From the NCBI GenBank assembly GCA_024278055.1, contig JAJRTY010000167.1, positions 30,990-94,989 of the forward strand: a stretch of DNA of 64,000 nt, read 5' to 3'. Each line of letters starts with the position of its first letter. Positions within the stretch are counted from its first letter, which is position 1. A model generated the notes under the pieces. The model did no database searches. It saw nothing but the letters and a program-made list of their open reading frames with translations, and was not told the DNA's origin. This DNA comes from Alphaproteobacteria bacterium (lineage in GTDB: Bacteria; Pseudomonadota; Alphaproteobacteria; Rhizobiales; JAJFHR01). A program made the translations under genes and the position numbers. Of the stretch, positions 19,398 through 28,956 are shown in pieces.

Positions 19398-19450
19398 GCC
19401 GAATACCAACGCCGCCGCTCCCGGTACTGAAAAACATCCTTCAGGACTCA

Positions 19451-21067
19451 ATGTTTAAACCATTTTTTCTCACCCACCGGGCTGTTTCCATCTCGCAACT
19501 GATTGTCCTGACCGCAATCTTTATCACCCTGTTTGCCAACATATCGTTTTTTTCAAACGCATTGGAAGTCTATCCTCTTTCGCTAAAAAACGGAATTTTT
19601 CTGGCCTCTTTGGCGATGGTTTCGATTCTGTCCCAGATATTCCTGTACTCAATTTTCAGCCACCGCCTGATCCTCAAACCCGTATTGATCTTCTTCCTGC
19701 TTGTCAGCTCCATCACCGGGTATTTCATGGATCAATATGGCATTGTGATCGATGAAGACATGATCAACAATATCCTCAAAACCGACGCCGCAGAAGTGCG
19801 CGACCTGATCAACCTGAAACTGGGGCTTTATGTCGTGTTTCTCGGTGTGCTGCCGTCATTTTTGGTTTTTCGTCTGAAGCTGGATTTTGACAGTGACATC
19901 AGGGAAATATTCAATCGCCTGAAGCTGGTTTTTGTATCTCTCGCCATATTGTTGACGGTCACCTTGCCACTGAGCGCACAATATGCGTCTTTCCTGCGCG
20001 AGCACAAGCCTCTGAGATATTATTTCAATCCGGGTTTTGCAGTTTATTCCACCGCCAGCTTTATTGCACCTTCTCTAAAAAACCCGACACTTCCTTTCCG
20101 CAACATTGGCAAAGATGCAAAAATACCCAAATCAGATATTAACCGTGAGCTGGTTGTCATGGTGGTTGGGGAAACAGCGCGCGCCGATCATTTTTCACTC
20201 AACGGCTACGAGCGCCAAACCAATCCGTTGCTGGCCCGCGAAAAAATCATAAACTTCCCCGACTTCTGGTCGTGCGACACCTCAACGGCTGCCTCTGTGC
20301 CCTGCATGTTTTCGCAACAGACGCGCAAACAATATAGCCGCAGATCGGCTAACTCCACCGACAATCTGCTTGATGTCCTCAACCGTGCCGGGGTTAACGT
20401 ATTGTGGCGTGACAATAATTCCAGCTCCATAGGGGTCGCGGATCGCGTAACATACGAAAATTTAAAGTCCCGTGACAACAACCCCGTTTGCGATACCGAA
20501 TGTCGCGATGTCGGTATGCTGGCCAATCTTCAGGACTATATAAATGGCCGTGCCACTGGTGATATTTTTATCGTCCTGCATCAGATGGGCAATCATGGGC
20601 CCGCTTATTACCAGCGTTACCCCGCAGCCTTCAGAAAATTCACCCCGACTTGTGATACCAACGAATTGAGTGCCTGCAGCTCGAAACTGTTGAACAACAG
20701 TTATGACAATGCAATTCTTTACACCGATTATTTCCTTTCCGAAGTTATTAAGCTTCTGAAACAAAATGACGATAGATTCGAAACCGTAATGTTTTACGCC
20801 AGTGATCATGGCGAATCTCTGGGCGAAAATGGTATCTATCTGCACGGACTTCCCTATTTCCTTGCACCCGATGCCCAAAAACATGTCCCGGCCCTGATGT
20901 GGTTCGGCAAAAACTCAGATGCCGAGCGCCTGAAAAATATAGAAACCAAAAAACTGACCCGCCTGTCGCACGACAATATTTTCTCAACAATTCTGGGGCT
21001 TTTCGAGATAGATTCCGGGGTCTACGACAGCAAACTCGATATACTTGATGTTGCTGCAGAGGAATGA
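19451..21067 (+). CDS. Phosphoethanolamine transferase (EptA/lipid A type)
   Basis: A 538-aa inner-membrane enzyme with about five N-terminal helices, then a periplasmic alkaline-phosphatase-fold domain. Zn/nucleophile motifs are visible: VGETARADHFSLNGYERQTNP, the Thr nucleophile region CDTSTAASVPCMFS, and DHGESLGENGIYLHG. It transfers phosphoethanolamine from phosphatidylethanolamine to lipid A or another envelope glycan, lowering negative charge. Cysteines in the periplasmic domain (CDTECRD, CDTNELSACSS) would form the typical disulfides. Its stop touches the convergent TauE stop (TGATCA). Confidence 0.87.
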   Translation: MFKPFFLTHRAVSISQLIVLTAIFITLFANISFFSNALEVYPLSLKNGIFLASLAMVSILSQIFLYSIFSHRLILKPVLIFFLLVSSITGYFMDQYGIVIDEDMINNILKTDAAEVRDLINLKLGLYVVFLGVLPSFLVFRLKLDFDSDIREIFNRLKLVFVSLAILLTVTLPLSAQYASFLREHKPLRYYFNPGFAVYSTASFIAPSLKNPTLPFRNIGKDAKIPKSDINRELVVMVVGETARADHFSLNGYERQTNPLLAREKIINFPDFWSCDTSTAASVPCMFSQQTRKQYSRRSANSTDNLLDVLNRAGVNVLWRDNNSSSIGVADRVTYENLKSRDNNPVCDTECRDVGMLANLQDYINGRATGDIFIVLHQMGNHGPAYYQRYPAAFRKFTPTCDTNELSACSSKLLNNSYDNAILYTDYFLSEVIKLLKQNDDRFETVMFYASDHGESLGENGIYLHGLPYFLAPDAQKHVPALMWFGKNSDAERLKNIETKKLTRLSHDNIFSTILGLFEIDSGVYDSKLDILDVAAEE

Positions 21068-21826
21068 TCAGGCCAATGCCTGATAGAGCATCCTGAGAGC
21101 CAGCAGCGTCAGGACAATGTTAAAGACGGTTTTGAATTTTTCTTCAGGAATACGCCACAGGATTGCACGCCCGGCCAGGGCACCAAAAAAGCCCGACACC
21201 AGCATGGCAATCAACAGACCAATCCACGGCGTGTAGATGAAGCCCAAAATGCCAAGGGCTAGAATCTTAAAACCATGCTGCAAAACCATAATGGCGGCAT
21301 GGGTCGAGACCAGTTGCTGGCGCGTCAATTCAGAGCGCGGTAGAAAAGCAGCTGTTATCGGTCCTGAAGCACCAATGAACATGGAGGCAGATGAGGCAAT
21401 CACACCGCCAAAAAACAGGGATCCTTTGCCGCTGCTAAAATTTTTCAGCTTTGGCGCCCACACACTATAGAGAATGAACACACCCATGATGGTTTGCAGC
21501 ACGCTGAGAGGCAACGACACCACCACCTGAGAGGCCACAAGCGTGCCCAAAAGCCCGCCAACGGAAAACCAGATAAAAATTGTGACAACCAGGTCTTTGC
21601 GTAACAAAAAAGCCCGACTGGCATTGTTGGCGGCCTGCGTTACCCCATGCACCGGAACAATAGCTGCCACCGGCATAATATTGGCCATAATCGCCAACAT
21701 CGCCAACCCGCCACCGATGCCCACAGCTGTGGTAATACCGGCCGTCAAAAAACTGGCCCCAATTAGTAAAACAGTTGTCGTCAGTGACAGGTCAGCGGGA
21801 ATCAGTGCCCCATAAAAAAATTCCAT
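21068..21826 (-). CDS. TauE/SafE-family sulfite/organosulfonate exporter-like permease
   Basis: A 252-aa membrane protein with about eight helices in two repeats. 'GASFLTAGITTAVGIGGGLAMLAIM' carries the family G-I-GGG signature in the first half, with 'GASGPITAAFLP' in the second. Relatives export sulfite or sulfoacetate, but many have unknown substrates. It is a single gene, convergent with the phosphoethanolamine transferase at zero spacing and divergent from the MFS gene. Confidence 0.8.
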   Translation of the reverse strand: MEFFYGALIPADLSLTTTVLLIGASFLTAGITTAVGIGGGLAMLAIMANIMPVAAIVPVHGVTQAANNASRAFLLRKDLVVTIFIWFSVGGLLGTLVASQVVVSLPLSVLQTIMGVFILYSVWAPKLKNFSSGKGSLFFGGVIASSASMFIGASGPITAAFLPRSELTRQQLVSTHAAIMVLQHGFKILALGILGFIYTPWIGLLIAMLVSGFFGALAGRAILWRIPEEKFKTVFNIVLTLLALRMLYQALA

Positions 21827-21960
21827 GCGCTATTCAGTTGGTTTAAGCGGAAATAAACAACCCCGTATGACTATTCTTCTGGTGGTAATTCAAAAACCAA
21901 CAGAATTCCCCGTATTTTTACTCATATCATTTCCTCCGGTTGATCGATACAGTGCCTGCC

Positions 21961-23268
21961 ATGAGTGCCTCGACTGATCTTGCCCCCACTCCCTCAAATT
22001 CGCGACTGACCGGCTATATCGGCTGGCTGCTGGCGGCTTTGTTTTTCAGCTACGGCTGGGTCTTGCGCGTATCTCCCAGTGTGATGGTTGAGCAACTGAT
22101 GCGCGATTTTGCTGTAACCGGTGCCATTATCGGCAATCTATCGGCGGTTTATTTCTATGCTTATGCCGTTCTTCAAATGCCGGTTGGTCTGGCGCACGAT
22201 CGCTGGGGACCGCGCCGGGTGCTGACGGTTATGAGCCTTGTTGCAGGTAGCGGAGCTCTGGTTTTTGCCATGGCACCCTCTGTCGAGATTGCCTACATCG
22301 GCCGCGCCTTGATCGGCACCGGATCCGCCTTTGCGCTTGTCGGCTCGATGGTGCTGGCATCACGATGGCTCCCGCAAAGGAATTTTGCATTTTTTACCGG
22401 CATCGCCTTGTCTATCGGCCTGCTTGGCGGTGCCGCCGGTCAAGGCCCGCTGGCCTTTCTGGTTCAGATGCTGGGCTGGCGCGAAGCAATGACGATAGTG
22501 GCTGGTGGCGCTGTTGTCCTGTCGCTGCTGATCTGGATCCTGACCCGCGATCACCCTCCCCAAAGCCCGCTTAAAAAGCCTCCTTCAACAGAAAAACCAG
22601 TTGGCGCCCTGGCAGCTTTGTGGCAGGTGGCCCGCAACCGCCAGACCGTTTACGTCTCCATGTTCGCCTGTCTGGTGGGCGCACCCTCACTGGCCTTTGG
22701 CGCACTTGGGGGCGTGCCTTATACTATGCAGGCTTTTGACATATCGCGCACGGAAGCTGCCTTTTCCATGTCGTTCACGCTTTTTGGCTGGATGATCGGT
22801 GGGCCGTTCTGGGGCTGGATTTCAGATCGCCTCCAGCGTCGCAAACTCCCCATTATTATCGGGGCGCTTATCACCACCTCAAGCATGGCAGCCGCCATCT
22901 ACATGCCTGGCATTAATCTGGAACTGTTTCGAATTTTCCTGTTTATCAACGGGTTTGCCGCCGGTACCATGGCCATCAGCTACGCCCTCATCAAAGAACA
23001 CAATGCCGGCAACGGGTCAGGTGCCGCCATGGGGCTTGTCAATATGATGGCGGTTGCAGGCGGTGCAATTTTTCAGCCCATTGTCGGGCTTCTGCTCGAT
23101 AACCAGTGGCAGGGCGTTTTGGTGGATGGCGCACGCATCTATTCGCAAGAGGCTTACGCCAATGCCTTCATTCTTCTTCCCACGCTCTATTTCGGCAGTC
23201 TGGTGTTTGGCCTGTGCATCAGGGAAACCCATGGGCGACCGGTTATAAAAGCGAGGCTGGAAAAATAG
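21961..23268 (+). CDS. Major facilitator superfamily transporter
   Basis: A twelve-helix MFS carrier of ~435 aa. The motif-A region is recognisable in the loop between helices 2 and 3 (LAHDRWGPRRVL), with its second-half equivalent WGWISDRLQRRKLP. The profile resembles alphaproteobacterial MFS proteins of unknown substrate. I choose ATG 21961 (MSASTDLAP); the track start at 21940 is a TTG without a convincing ribosome-binding site. The gene ends 16 bp before a MITE-like repeat. Confidence 0.8.
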   Translation: MSASTDLAPTPSNSRLTGYIGWLLAALFFSYGWVLRVSPSVMVEQLMRDFAVTGAIIGNLSAVYFYAYAVLQMPVGLAHDRWGPRRVLTVMSLVAGSGALVFAMAPSVEIAYIGRALIGTGSAFALVGSMVLASRWLPQRNFAFFTGIALSIGLLGGAAGQGPLAFLVQMLGWREAMTIVAGGAVVLSLLIWILTRDHPPQSPLKKPPSTEKPVGALAALWQVARNRQTVYVSMFACLVGAPSLAFGALGGVPYTMQAFDISRTEAAFSMSFTLFGWMIGGPFWGWISDRLQRRKLPIIIGALITTSSMAAAIYMPGINLELFRIFLFINGFAAGTMAISYALIKEHNAGNGSGAAMGLVNMMAVAGGAIFQPIVGLLLDNQWQGVLVDGARIYSQEAYANAFILLPTLYFGSLVFGLCIRETHGRPVIKARLEK

Positions 23269-23283
23269 GCAGTGAAATTCTTC

Positions 23284-23443
23284 AAAGCCCCTCCTCCTTG
23301 TGGGGAGGGGTTGGGGTGGGGGTCTTCTTAAACTTCAACTTCTCATAAGGTGCTGATTAACAAGATCAGTGTGAATGCGCCAAGGCGCATACTTGACCTC
23401 TTTACCCCCCACCCTCAATCCCTCCCCACAAGGAGGAGGGAGG
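23284..23443. repeat. MITE-like dispersed element, copy 1
   Basis: A ~160-bp intergenic element bounded by G/C-rich inverted repeats. The left end is CCCCTCCTCCTTGTGGGG with AGGGGTTGGGGTGGGGG; the right end is its near reverse complement. A second copy in opposite orientation lies at 56050-56201. The two share both ends almost base for base and an inner motif GTGAATGCGC..GGCGCATAC (GGTGCATAC in copy 2), while the remaining interior differs. No ORF is inside. It sits between the MFS gene and marR. Short C/G-rich palindromes around CTTGTGGGGAGG are widespread in Hyphomicrobiales intergenic DNA. Confidence 0.8.
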
Positions 23444-23520
23444 CAGATTGGCACTTAACCGAAACAGCAGTGGCCCAAAGCCGGGACGGTGCGGGGTATT
23501 CCAAATAACCCAATCCCACT

Positions 23521-24042
23521 TTAAAGCGAAGTAGCCGCTCTTGCCGCCTGATCATATTGCCCCGATAAAGCTCGCAACAGACCGGCCAACCGCGTCAGGT
23601 CTTCGCGGTTTATATTGAGGCTTTCGAGTGAGGAAATGAGGCATTTTTCGCGAATATCGCGGTAGCGCTCACAGGCCTTTTTTCCTTCATCCGTAGTTTG
23701 GGAATATTTTTCCTTACCCTGGCGAGTGGATGCAATAAACCCGGATTTTTCCAGTTTTTTAAGGGCGTAGGTCACCGTATGGGTATCTTCCAGATTTAAC
23801 ATCAGGCAGATATCGGCCAGACGCTTGGCGCGGGCGCGGTGATTGACAACATGCAGCACCAGCACATCCAGAGAACTCAAATCTGCAATTCCGCTTGCCG
23901 TCATGGCCCGCACACACCAGCGCTGATAGGAATTGACCGCAATGTTCATTGCAAATTCAACCTCGCTCAATTCAGGAACTTCCGAATTCGCCAGATGTGC
24001 CGATGACACAATCGGCTCATGTTTGTTTTCTTGTCCGCTCAT
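23521..24042 (-). CDS. MarR-family winged-helix regulator
   Basis: A 173-aa protein with a winged-helix core (SSLDVLVLHVVNHRARAKRLADICLMLNLEDTHTVTYALKKLEKSGFIASTRQGKEKYSQTTDEG), matching alphaproteobacterial MarR-like proteins. Helical N- and C-terminal arms would form the dimer interface. It is divergent from the HyuA-HyuB gene, and an inverted repeat lies in the shared intergenic region, so it probably regulates that gene and itself. The ligand is unknown. Confidence 0.8.
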   Translation of the reverse strand: MSGQENKHEPIVSSAHLANSEVPELSEVEFAMNIAVNSYQRWCVRAMTASGIADLSSLDVLVLHVVNHRARAKRLADICLMLNLEDTHTVTYALKKLEKSGFIASTRQGKEKYSQTTDEGKKACERYRDIREKCLISSLESLNINREDLTRLAGLLRALSGQYDQAARAATSL

Positions 24043-24067
24043 TGATGCAACTCCAGGTTCTATTTTG

Positions 24068-24092
24068 ATTATGTTAAAACCATAAACATGAT
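24068..24092. promoter_or_regulatory. Candidate MarR operator (inverted repeat)
   Basis: ATTATGTT and AACATGAT form 8-bp half-sites with 7 of 8 positions matching, separated by 9 bp. It lies between the marR start (24042) and the oxoprolinase start (24170), where an autoregulatory operator would sit. The assignment is by position and symmetry only. Confidence 0.4.
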
Positions 24093-24169
24093 TTGTCGAT
24101 AAATTATTGACGTTTTATATTTTATATGTTTTCTGGAGTGAACTTCTCCCTCAACGAATTACTGACAAT

Positions 24170-27100
24170 ATGACCGATAAAATTCAAGCAGATGCAAAGT
24201 GGGAATTCTGGATTGACCGTGGCGGCACCTTCACCGACATCGTCGCACTGACACCCGGTGGCGAGATAAAAGCGCACAAACTACTCTCGGAAAACCCCGA
24301 TGTTTATCGCGATGCAGCTGTAGCGGGCATCCGGCATTTCCTCAAACTTGACGATGCCGAGGTCATTCCCCCGGCATTAATCCGCGCCGTTAAAATGGGC
24401 ACCACGGTTGCCACCAACGCGCTGCTGGAACGTCAGGGCGATGCCACTGTTCTGGTCACCACAACAGGGTTTCGCGATGGCTTGAAAATCGGCTATCAGG
24501 CCCGGCCGAGAATTTTCGACCGCCACATCATCAAGCCGGAAATGCTGTTTGATGACGTAATTGAAGTAGACGAACGCGTCACCGCCAATGGTGAAATCGA
24601 CACCCCGCTGAATATTGAAAAAGCCCGCACAGACCTGCAACGCGCCTATGACAGCGGCATTCGCTGTGCAGCAATCGTCTTTGTCCACGGCTATCGTTAT
24701 CACGCCCATGAATTGCGCGTGGCTGAACTGGCAGAAGAAATCGGTTTTACCCAAATATCAGTGAGCCACAAGGTCTCCGCCTTGATGAAATATGTCAGCC
24801 GTGGCGATACCACCGTGGTTGATGCCTATCTCTCGCCCATTCTGCGGCGTTATGTGCAACAGGTGGCGTCCGAATTATCCGGCGGCAGCGAAACAGAAGC
24901 TGCCCCCAAACTCATGTTCATGCAGTCCAATGGCGGGCTGACCTCAGCCGGTCTTTTTCAGGGCAAGGATGCCATATTGTCCGGTCCTGCCGGTGGCGTC
25001 GTCGGCGCTGTTAAAACCAGTGCAATGGCCGGTTTTGATAGTATCATCGGCTTCGATATGGGCGGCACCTCAACTGACGTGTCGCATTATAATGGCCACT
25101 ACGAGCGCACCTTTGAGACCGAGGTTGCCGGTGTGCGCATGCGCGCACCGATGATGCTGATCCACACGGTAGCTGCCGGTGGTGGCTCGATTTTACAATT
25201 TGACGGTGCGCGTTTTCGCGTCGGCCCGCAATCAGCCGGTGCCAGTCCCGGCCCCAAATGCTACCGTAAATCAGGCCCATTGACGATTACCGATGCCAAC
25301 CTGATGCTGGGCAAGCTGAACGCTGATTATTTCCCGGAAATCTTCGGGCCCAATGCTGACCAGCCCCTCGATGCAGCCGTTGTGAAACAGGCATTTGAGG
25401 AGATGGCAAAGGAAGTTGGCGATGGCCGCACACCTGAAGATGTGGCTGAAGGGTTTTTAAAAATCGCCATTGAAAACATGGCCCAGGCAATCAAGAAAAT
25501 TTCAGTCCAGCGCGGCTATGATGTCACCTCATACACGCTGTCGTGTTTCGGCGGGGCCGGTGGCCAGCATGCCTGCCTGGTGGCTGATGCACTTGGCATG
25601 AAACGCATTCTCATTCATCCTCTCGCCGGCATTCTGTCGGCTTACGGCATGGGGTTGGCTGATATTTCCGCCAGCCGCAGCGAGGCAATCGAACTGCCGC
25701 TGGGTGATGAAGGCCTTGTCGAAGTAAAACGCGCCATAGATGAACTGGCCACCCTCAACCGCGATGAACTGGAAGCCCAGGGCATTGATGAAGCCCATAC
25801 CAACACCACCATGCACGCGCATTTGCGCTATGAAGGCACCGACACAGCCCTGCTGATTGCCACCGCCACCAAAGCCATCATGCGCGAGAACTTTGAAATC
25901 GCTCACAAAAACCAATTCGGATTTATCACCCCGGAAAAACAAATCATCATTGAGGCCCTGACAGTGGAAACCACCGGCGGCGGCTCAAAAATTGAGGAGC
26001 CTGACTTCGAAACTGTCACCGCAACACCTGAAGCAGCATCAACTACAAAAATCTTTGCCAATGGCAGCTGGCATGACGCCCCGATTTACAATCTCGAAAA
26101 CCTCGAACCCGGCCACACAATGCACGGCCCTGCCCTGATAATCGAACCCCATGGCTCGATCGTGATTGAGCACGGCTGGACCACGCGTATCACGCCAAAG
26201 CGCCATCTGGTAATGGAACGTCACCAGGAACTCGAACGCATCTCTGCCATCGGCACCAAAGCCGACCCGGTGATGCTCGAAATCTTCAACAATCTGTTCA
26301 TGTCAATTGCCGAACAAATGGGTATTACCCTGCAAAACACGGCGTATTCGGTCAACATCAAGGAACGGCTTGATTTTTCCTGCGCGGTTTTCAACAAAGA
26401 CGGCACCCTGATTGCCAACGCCCCGCACATGCCGGTTCATCTCGGCTCCATGGACCGCAGTGTTGAAACCATCATCGAGCAAAACGACAATATGCAGCCC
26501 GGCGACGTCTATGTGCTCAATGCACCGTATAATGGCGGCACCCATCTGCCCGACATCACCGTCATAACCCCGGTGTTTGACGATGCGGCAAAAGACATCC
26601 TCTATTATGTCGCCAGTCGCGGCCACCACGCTGATGTCGGCGGCATGGCGCCGGGCTCCATGACCCCGCGCGCCACCCACATATTGCAGGAAGGCGTGTT
26701 GATTGACAATTTCAAGATGGTTGATCAAGGCGTGTTTCAGGAAAAAGCCCTGTTTGATATTCTAACGTCGGGACAATACCCCTGCCGCAATCCCGCCCAG
26801 AATGTTGCCGATTTAAAAGCCCAGGTTGCCGCCAATGAAAAAGGCGTGGTTGAATTGCGCAAGATGGTTAAACACTTCGGCCTCGACGTTGTTCATGCCT
26901 ATATGGATCATGTACAGGACAATGCCGAAGAAAGCGTGCGCCGCGTAATTGATGCACTCACACCGTCCGAATTTACTTATGAAATGGATCAGGGCAGCCA
27001 GATACAGGTCAAAATCACCGTCGACCGGAAAACCCGCTCTGCCACCGTCGATTTTACCGGAACCAGCCCCCAGCAGGCCAGTAACTTCAATGCCCCGCGC

Positions 27101-27790
27101 CCGGTAACACGCGCTGCCGTCCTTTATGTGTTCAGGTGCATGGTCAATGACAACATCCCCATGAATGCCGGTTGCCTCAAACCCATAAAGATCATCATCC
27201 CCGATGATTGCATGCTGGCACCAAAATATCCCGCCGCCGTGGTTGCCGGAAATGTGGAGGTATCGCAAGCCGTCACCGATACATTGTTCGGTGCTCTGGG
27301 AGCCATGGCCGCCGCCCAGGGGACCATGAACAACCTCAATTTCGGCAATGATACTTACCAGTATTACGAGACCATTTGCGGTGGCTCAGGTGCCGGGCCG
27401 GACCACGATGGCACCAGCGCCGTCCACACCCACATGACCAACACCCGCCTCACCGACCCTGAAATTCTTGAGTGGCGCTATCCGGTGTTGCTGGAAAGTT
27501 TTGAAATCCGCGAAGGCTCCGGTGGCAGAGGCGCGTTCAACGGAGGTGACGGCACTTTACGCAAAATTAGCTTCAACCAGAAAATGGACTTATCCTTACT
27601 CACCGGTCACCGCCGCATCCCACCTTTTGGTCTCAATGGTGGCAACAACGGTCAATGCGGTAAAAACTCGGTGCGCCGTAAAGATGGTACAATTGAAGAA
27701 TTACAAGGCTGTGATCAAACCGTGGTCGAAGCTGGCGACACCATCATCATCCAAACCCCCACCGGCGGCGGCTATGGGGCCGAAAAATGA
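24170..27790 (+). CDS. Fused HyuA-HyuB hydantoinase / ATP-dependent 5-oxoprolinase-family protein
   Basis: A 1206-aa cytosolic protein with a HyuA half (~1-690) and a HyuB half (~700-1206). HyuA motifs are [29 protein letters not shown], and the ATPase signature [15 protein letters not shown]. HyuB motifs include [21 protein letters not shown] and [15 protein letters not shown]. Fused proteins of this size include 5-oxoprolinase (5-oxo-L-proline + ATP to glutamate) but also some hydantoinases and acetophenone-carboxylase-like enzymes. ATG 24170 ([19 protein letters not shown]) is preferred to the track start 24107. It is divergent from marR and 25 bp upstream of an SDR gene. Confidence 0.88.
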   Translation: MTDKIQADAKWEFWIDRGGTFTDIVALTPGGEIKAHKLLSENPDVYRDAAVAGIRHFLKLDDAEVIPPALIRAVKMGTTVATNALLERQGDATVLVTTTGFRDGLKIGYQARPRIFDRHIIKPEMLFDDVIEVDERVTANGEIDTPLNIEKARTDLQRAYDSGIRCAAIVFVHGYRYHAHELRVAELAEEIGFTQISVSHKVSALMKYVSRGDTTVVDAYLSPILRRYVQQVASELSGGSETEAAPKLMFMQSNGGLTSAGLFQGKDAILSGPAGGVVGAVKTSAMAGFDSIIGFDMGGTSTDVSHYNGHYERTFETEVAGVRMRAPMMLIHTVAAGGGSILQFDGARFRVGPQSAGASPGPKCYRKSGPLTITDANLMLGKLNADYFPEIFGPNADQPLDAAVVKQAFEEMAKEVGDGRTPEDVAEGFLKIAIENMAQAIKKISVQRGYDVTSYTLSCFGGAGGQHACLVADALGMKRILIHPLAGILSAYGMGLADISASRSEAIELPLGDEGLVEVKRAIDELATLNRDELEAQGIDEAHTNTTMHAHLRYEGTDTALLIATATKAIMRENFEIAHKNQFGFITPEKQIIIEALTVETTGGGSKIEEPDFETVTATPEAASTTKIFANGSWHDAPIYNLENLEPGHTMHGPALIIEPHGSIVIEHGWTTRITPKRHLVMERHQELERISAIGTKADPVMLEIFNNLFMSIAEQMGITLQNTAYSVNIKERLDFSCAVFNKDGTLIANAPHMPVHLGSMDRSVETIIEQNDNMQPGDVYVLNAPYNGGTHLPDITVITPVFDDAAKDILYYVASRGHHADVGGMAPGSMTPRATHILQEGVLIDNFKMVDQGVFQEKALFDILTSGQYPCRNPAQNVADLKAQVAANEKGVVELRKMVKHFGLDVVHAYMDHVQDNAEESVRRVIDALTPSEFTYEMDQGSQIQVKITVDRKTRSATVDFTGTSPQQASNFNAPRPVTRAAVLYVFRCMVNDNIPMNAGCLKPIKIIIPDDCMLAPKYPAAVVAGNVEVSQAVTDTLFGALGAMAAAQGTMNNLNFGNDTYQYYETICGGSGAGPDHDGTSAVHTHMTNTRLTDPEILEWRYPVLLESFEIREGSGGRGAFNGGDGTLRKISFNQKMDLSLLTGHRRIPPFGLNGGNNGQCGKNSVRRKDGTIEELQGCDQTVVEAGDTIIIQTPTGGGYGAEK

Positions 27791-27815
27791 ATGAAACCAA
27801 AACAGGGGATTTCTC

Positions 27816-28508
27816 ATGACCAACATACTGATCACCGGTGCCAACCGTGGTATCGGACTTGAATTGACCCGCTGTTATATTGCCCGCGGCGACACGGTTA
27901 TCGCCTGTTGTCGCTCGCCACAAAAGGCTGAGGATCTTCACCAGATTAAAGAAAATGCCGACGACAGTATAATCATTCATGAACTTGATGTGACGGACGC
28001 AAATTCCATCACTGCCCTGAAGGCCTCTCTTGGCTCTATGACAATTGATATTCTTATCAATAATGCCGGTATCATCAGCCCCAGGATCCAGTCCACCCGG
28101 GAAATGGATTTTGACGGGTTTTTAGAAACACTTAACGTCAACACCTTGTCACCGCTGCGTATGCTACAGGCCTTTATCGGCCCGTTGAAAGCATCATCTG
28201 CGCCTAAAGCCATCACAATTTCCAGTGATATGGGCTCGTTCACCAGCCCTTCCACTGACAGAATTGCCTATCGCACCTCAAAAGCCGCCGTCAACCGCAT
28301 CATGTGTGCCGCTGCACAGGATTTGAAATCCGAGAACATTATCATAGCCCTCATACACCCAGGCTGGGTCAAGACAGATATGGGCGGTTCCAGTGCCCCA
28401 ATCACACCGCCTCAAAGTGCTGCGGGTGTGGTCAAGGTCATTGATAATCTGAATATTGATGCTTCAGGTGGGTTTTTTGCCTGGGACGGATCAACAATCG
28501 CGTGGTAG
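27816..28508 (+). CDS. SDR family oxidoreductase (C-factor/sniffer-like)
   Basis: A 230-aa Rossmann protein with TGANRGIGLEL, NNAG and the catalytic YRTSKAAV motif with an upstream Ser (ISSDMGSF). The sequence resembles the short C-factor/carbonyl-reductase-like SDRs, which reduce carbonyls with NADPH. It follows the HyuA-HyuB gene by 25 bp and is probably in its operon. The substrate is unknown. Confidence 0.8.
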   Translation: MTNILITGANRGIGLELTRCYIARGDTVIACCRSPQKAEDLHQIKENADDSIIIHELDVTDANSITALKASLGSMTIDILINNAGIISPRIQSTREMDFDGFLETLNVNTLSPLRMLQAFIGPLKASSAPKAITISSDMGSFTSPSTDRIAYRTSKAAVNRIMCAAAQDLKSENIIIALIHPGWVKTDMGGSSAPITPPQSAAGVVKVIDNLNIDASGGFFAWDGSTIAW

Positions 28509-28771
28509 GTAATTTTTTGCACACTTTTGACAACAAAAAACAAAAAAATCTGAAACCGTTTACATTTTTATAGATTAAGAAAGACCCATTGAATACTACA
28601 TAAAACAAACAATGGCTTAAGTGTCGGTTCTGTATTTCCACTTCATTTATCAAAATCACCCTTCATAGGGCAATACTCATAGAAACCACCCTGCGATGAA
28701 GATTTTCTTATTCCCTTATGGGCAAATCAGTATAGAATGAAAGCTACAAACCCGAAAAAGAGGAGTATGTC

Positions 28772-28855
28772 ATGGATTTTTCTCGCAAGTTAACCGCAAT
28801 TACGATCCTTGTCGTTTTCGTTTTCGTGTCTGCCATTGTCGCGGGCCTGATTTAA
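28772..28855 (+). CDS. 27-aa single-pass membrane miniprotein
   Basis: Below the track's length cutoff. It reads MDFSRKLTAITILVV... and ends ...IVAGLI, with one hydrophobic helix covering most of the peptide and two basic residues before it, so N-in topology is likely. A strong Shine-Dalgarno (AAAGAGGAG, 7 nt before ATG) and a TATAGAATG promoter-like box ~30 bp upstream support expression. It is alone in a 450-bp region between the SDR and the amidinotransferase gene. Similar one-helix peptides often modulate larger membrane complexes; no partner is visible here. The 28509-28771 stretch is AT-rich and otherwise holds nothing I recognise. Confidence 0.6.
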   Translation: MDFSRKLTAITILVVFVFVSAIVAGLI

Positions 28856-28933
28856 GCCCCCACGCGAAGCACAGGATGTTTTGTGGCAGTTAAATAATCA
28901 CAATAAAAACAATAGCCTACAGCAAGTAACCAG

Positions 28934-28955
28934 CGCTGCAACTTCGGTTGCAGCG
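28934..28955. terminator. Perfect 9-bp hairpin with UUCG loop between convergent genes
   Basis: CGCTGCAAC-TTCG-GTTGCAGCG forms a perfect stem with the very stable UUCG tetraloop on the plus strand. It lies 78 bp after the 27-aa ORF and immediately after the amidinotransferase stop on the minus strand. No T tract follows on either strand, so it is a weak terminator or an mRNA 3'-end stabiliser. Confidence 0.5.
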
Positions 28956-28956
28956 T

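Noticed and set aside
23404-23443. CRISPR or direct repeats at the G/C-rich intergenic motifs
   Set aside because: The repeats occur as inverted pairs in two places only, without regular spacers.
28934-28955. A strong intrinsic terminator at the UUCG hairpin
   Set aside because: No T tract follows on either strand, so I list it only as a weak terminator/stabiliser candidate.
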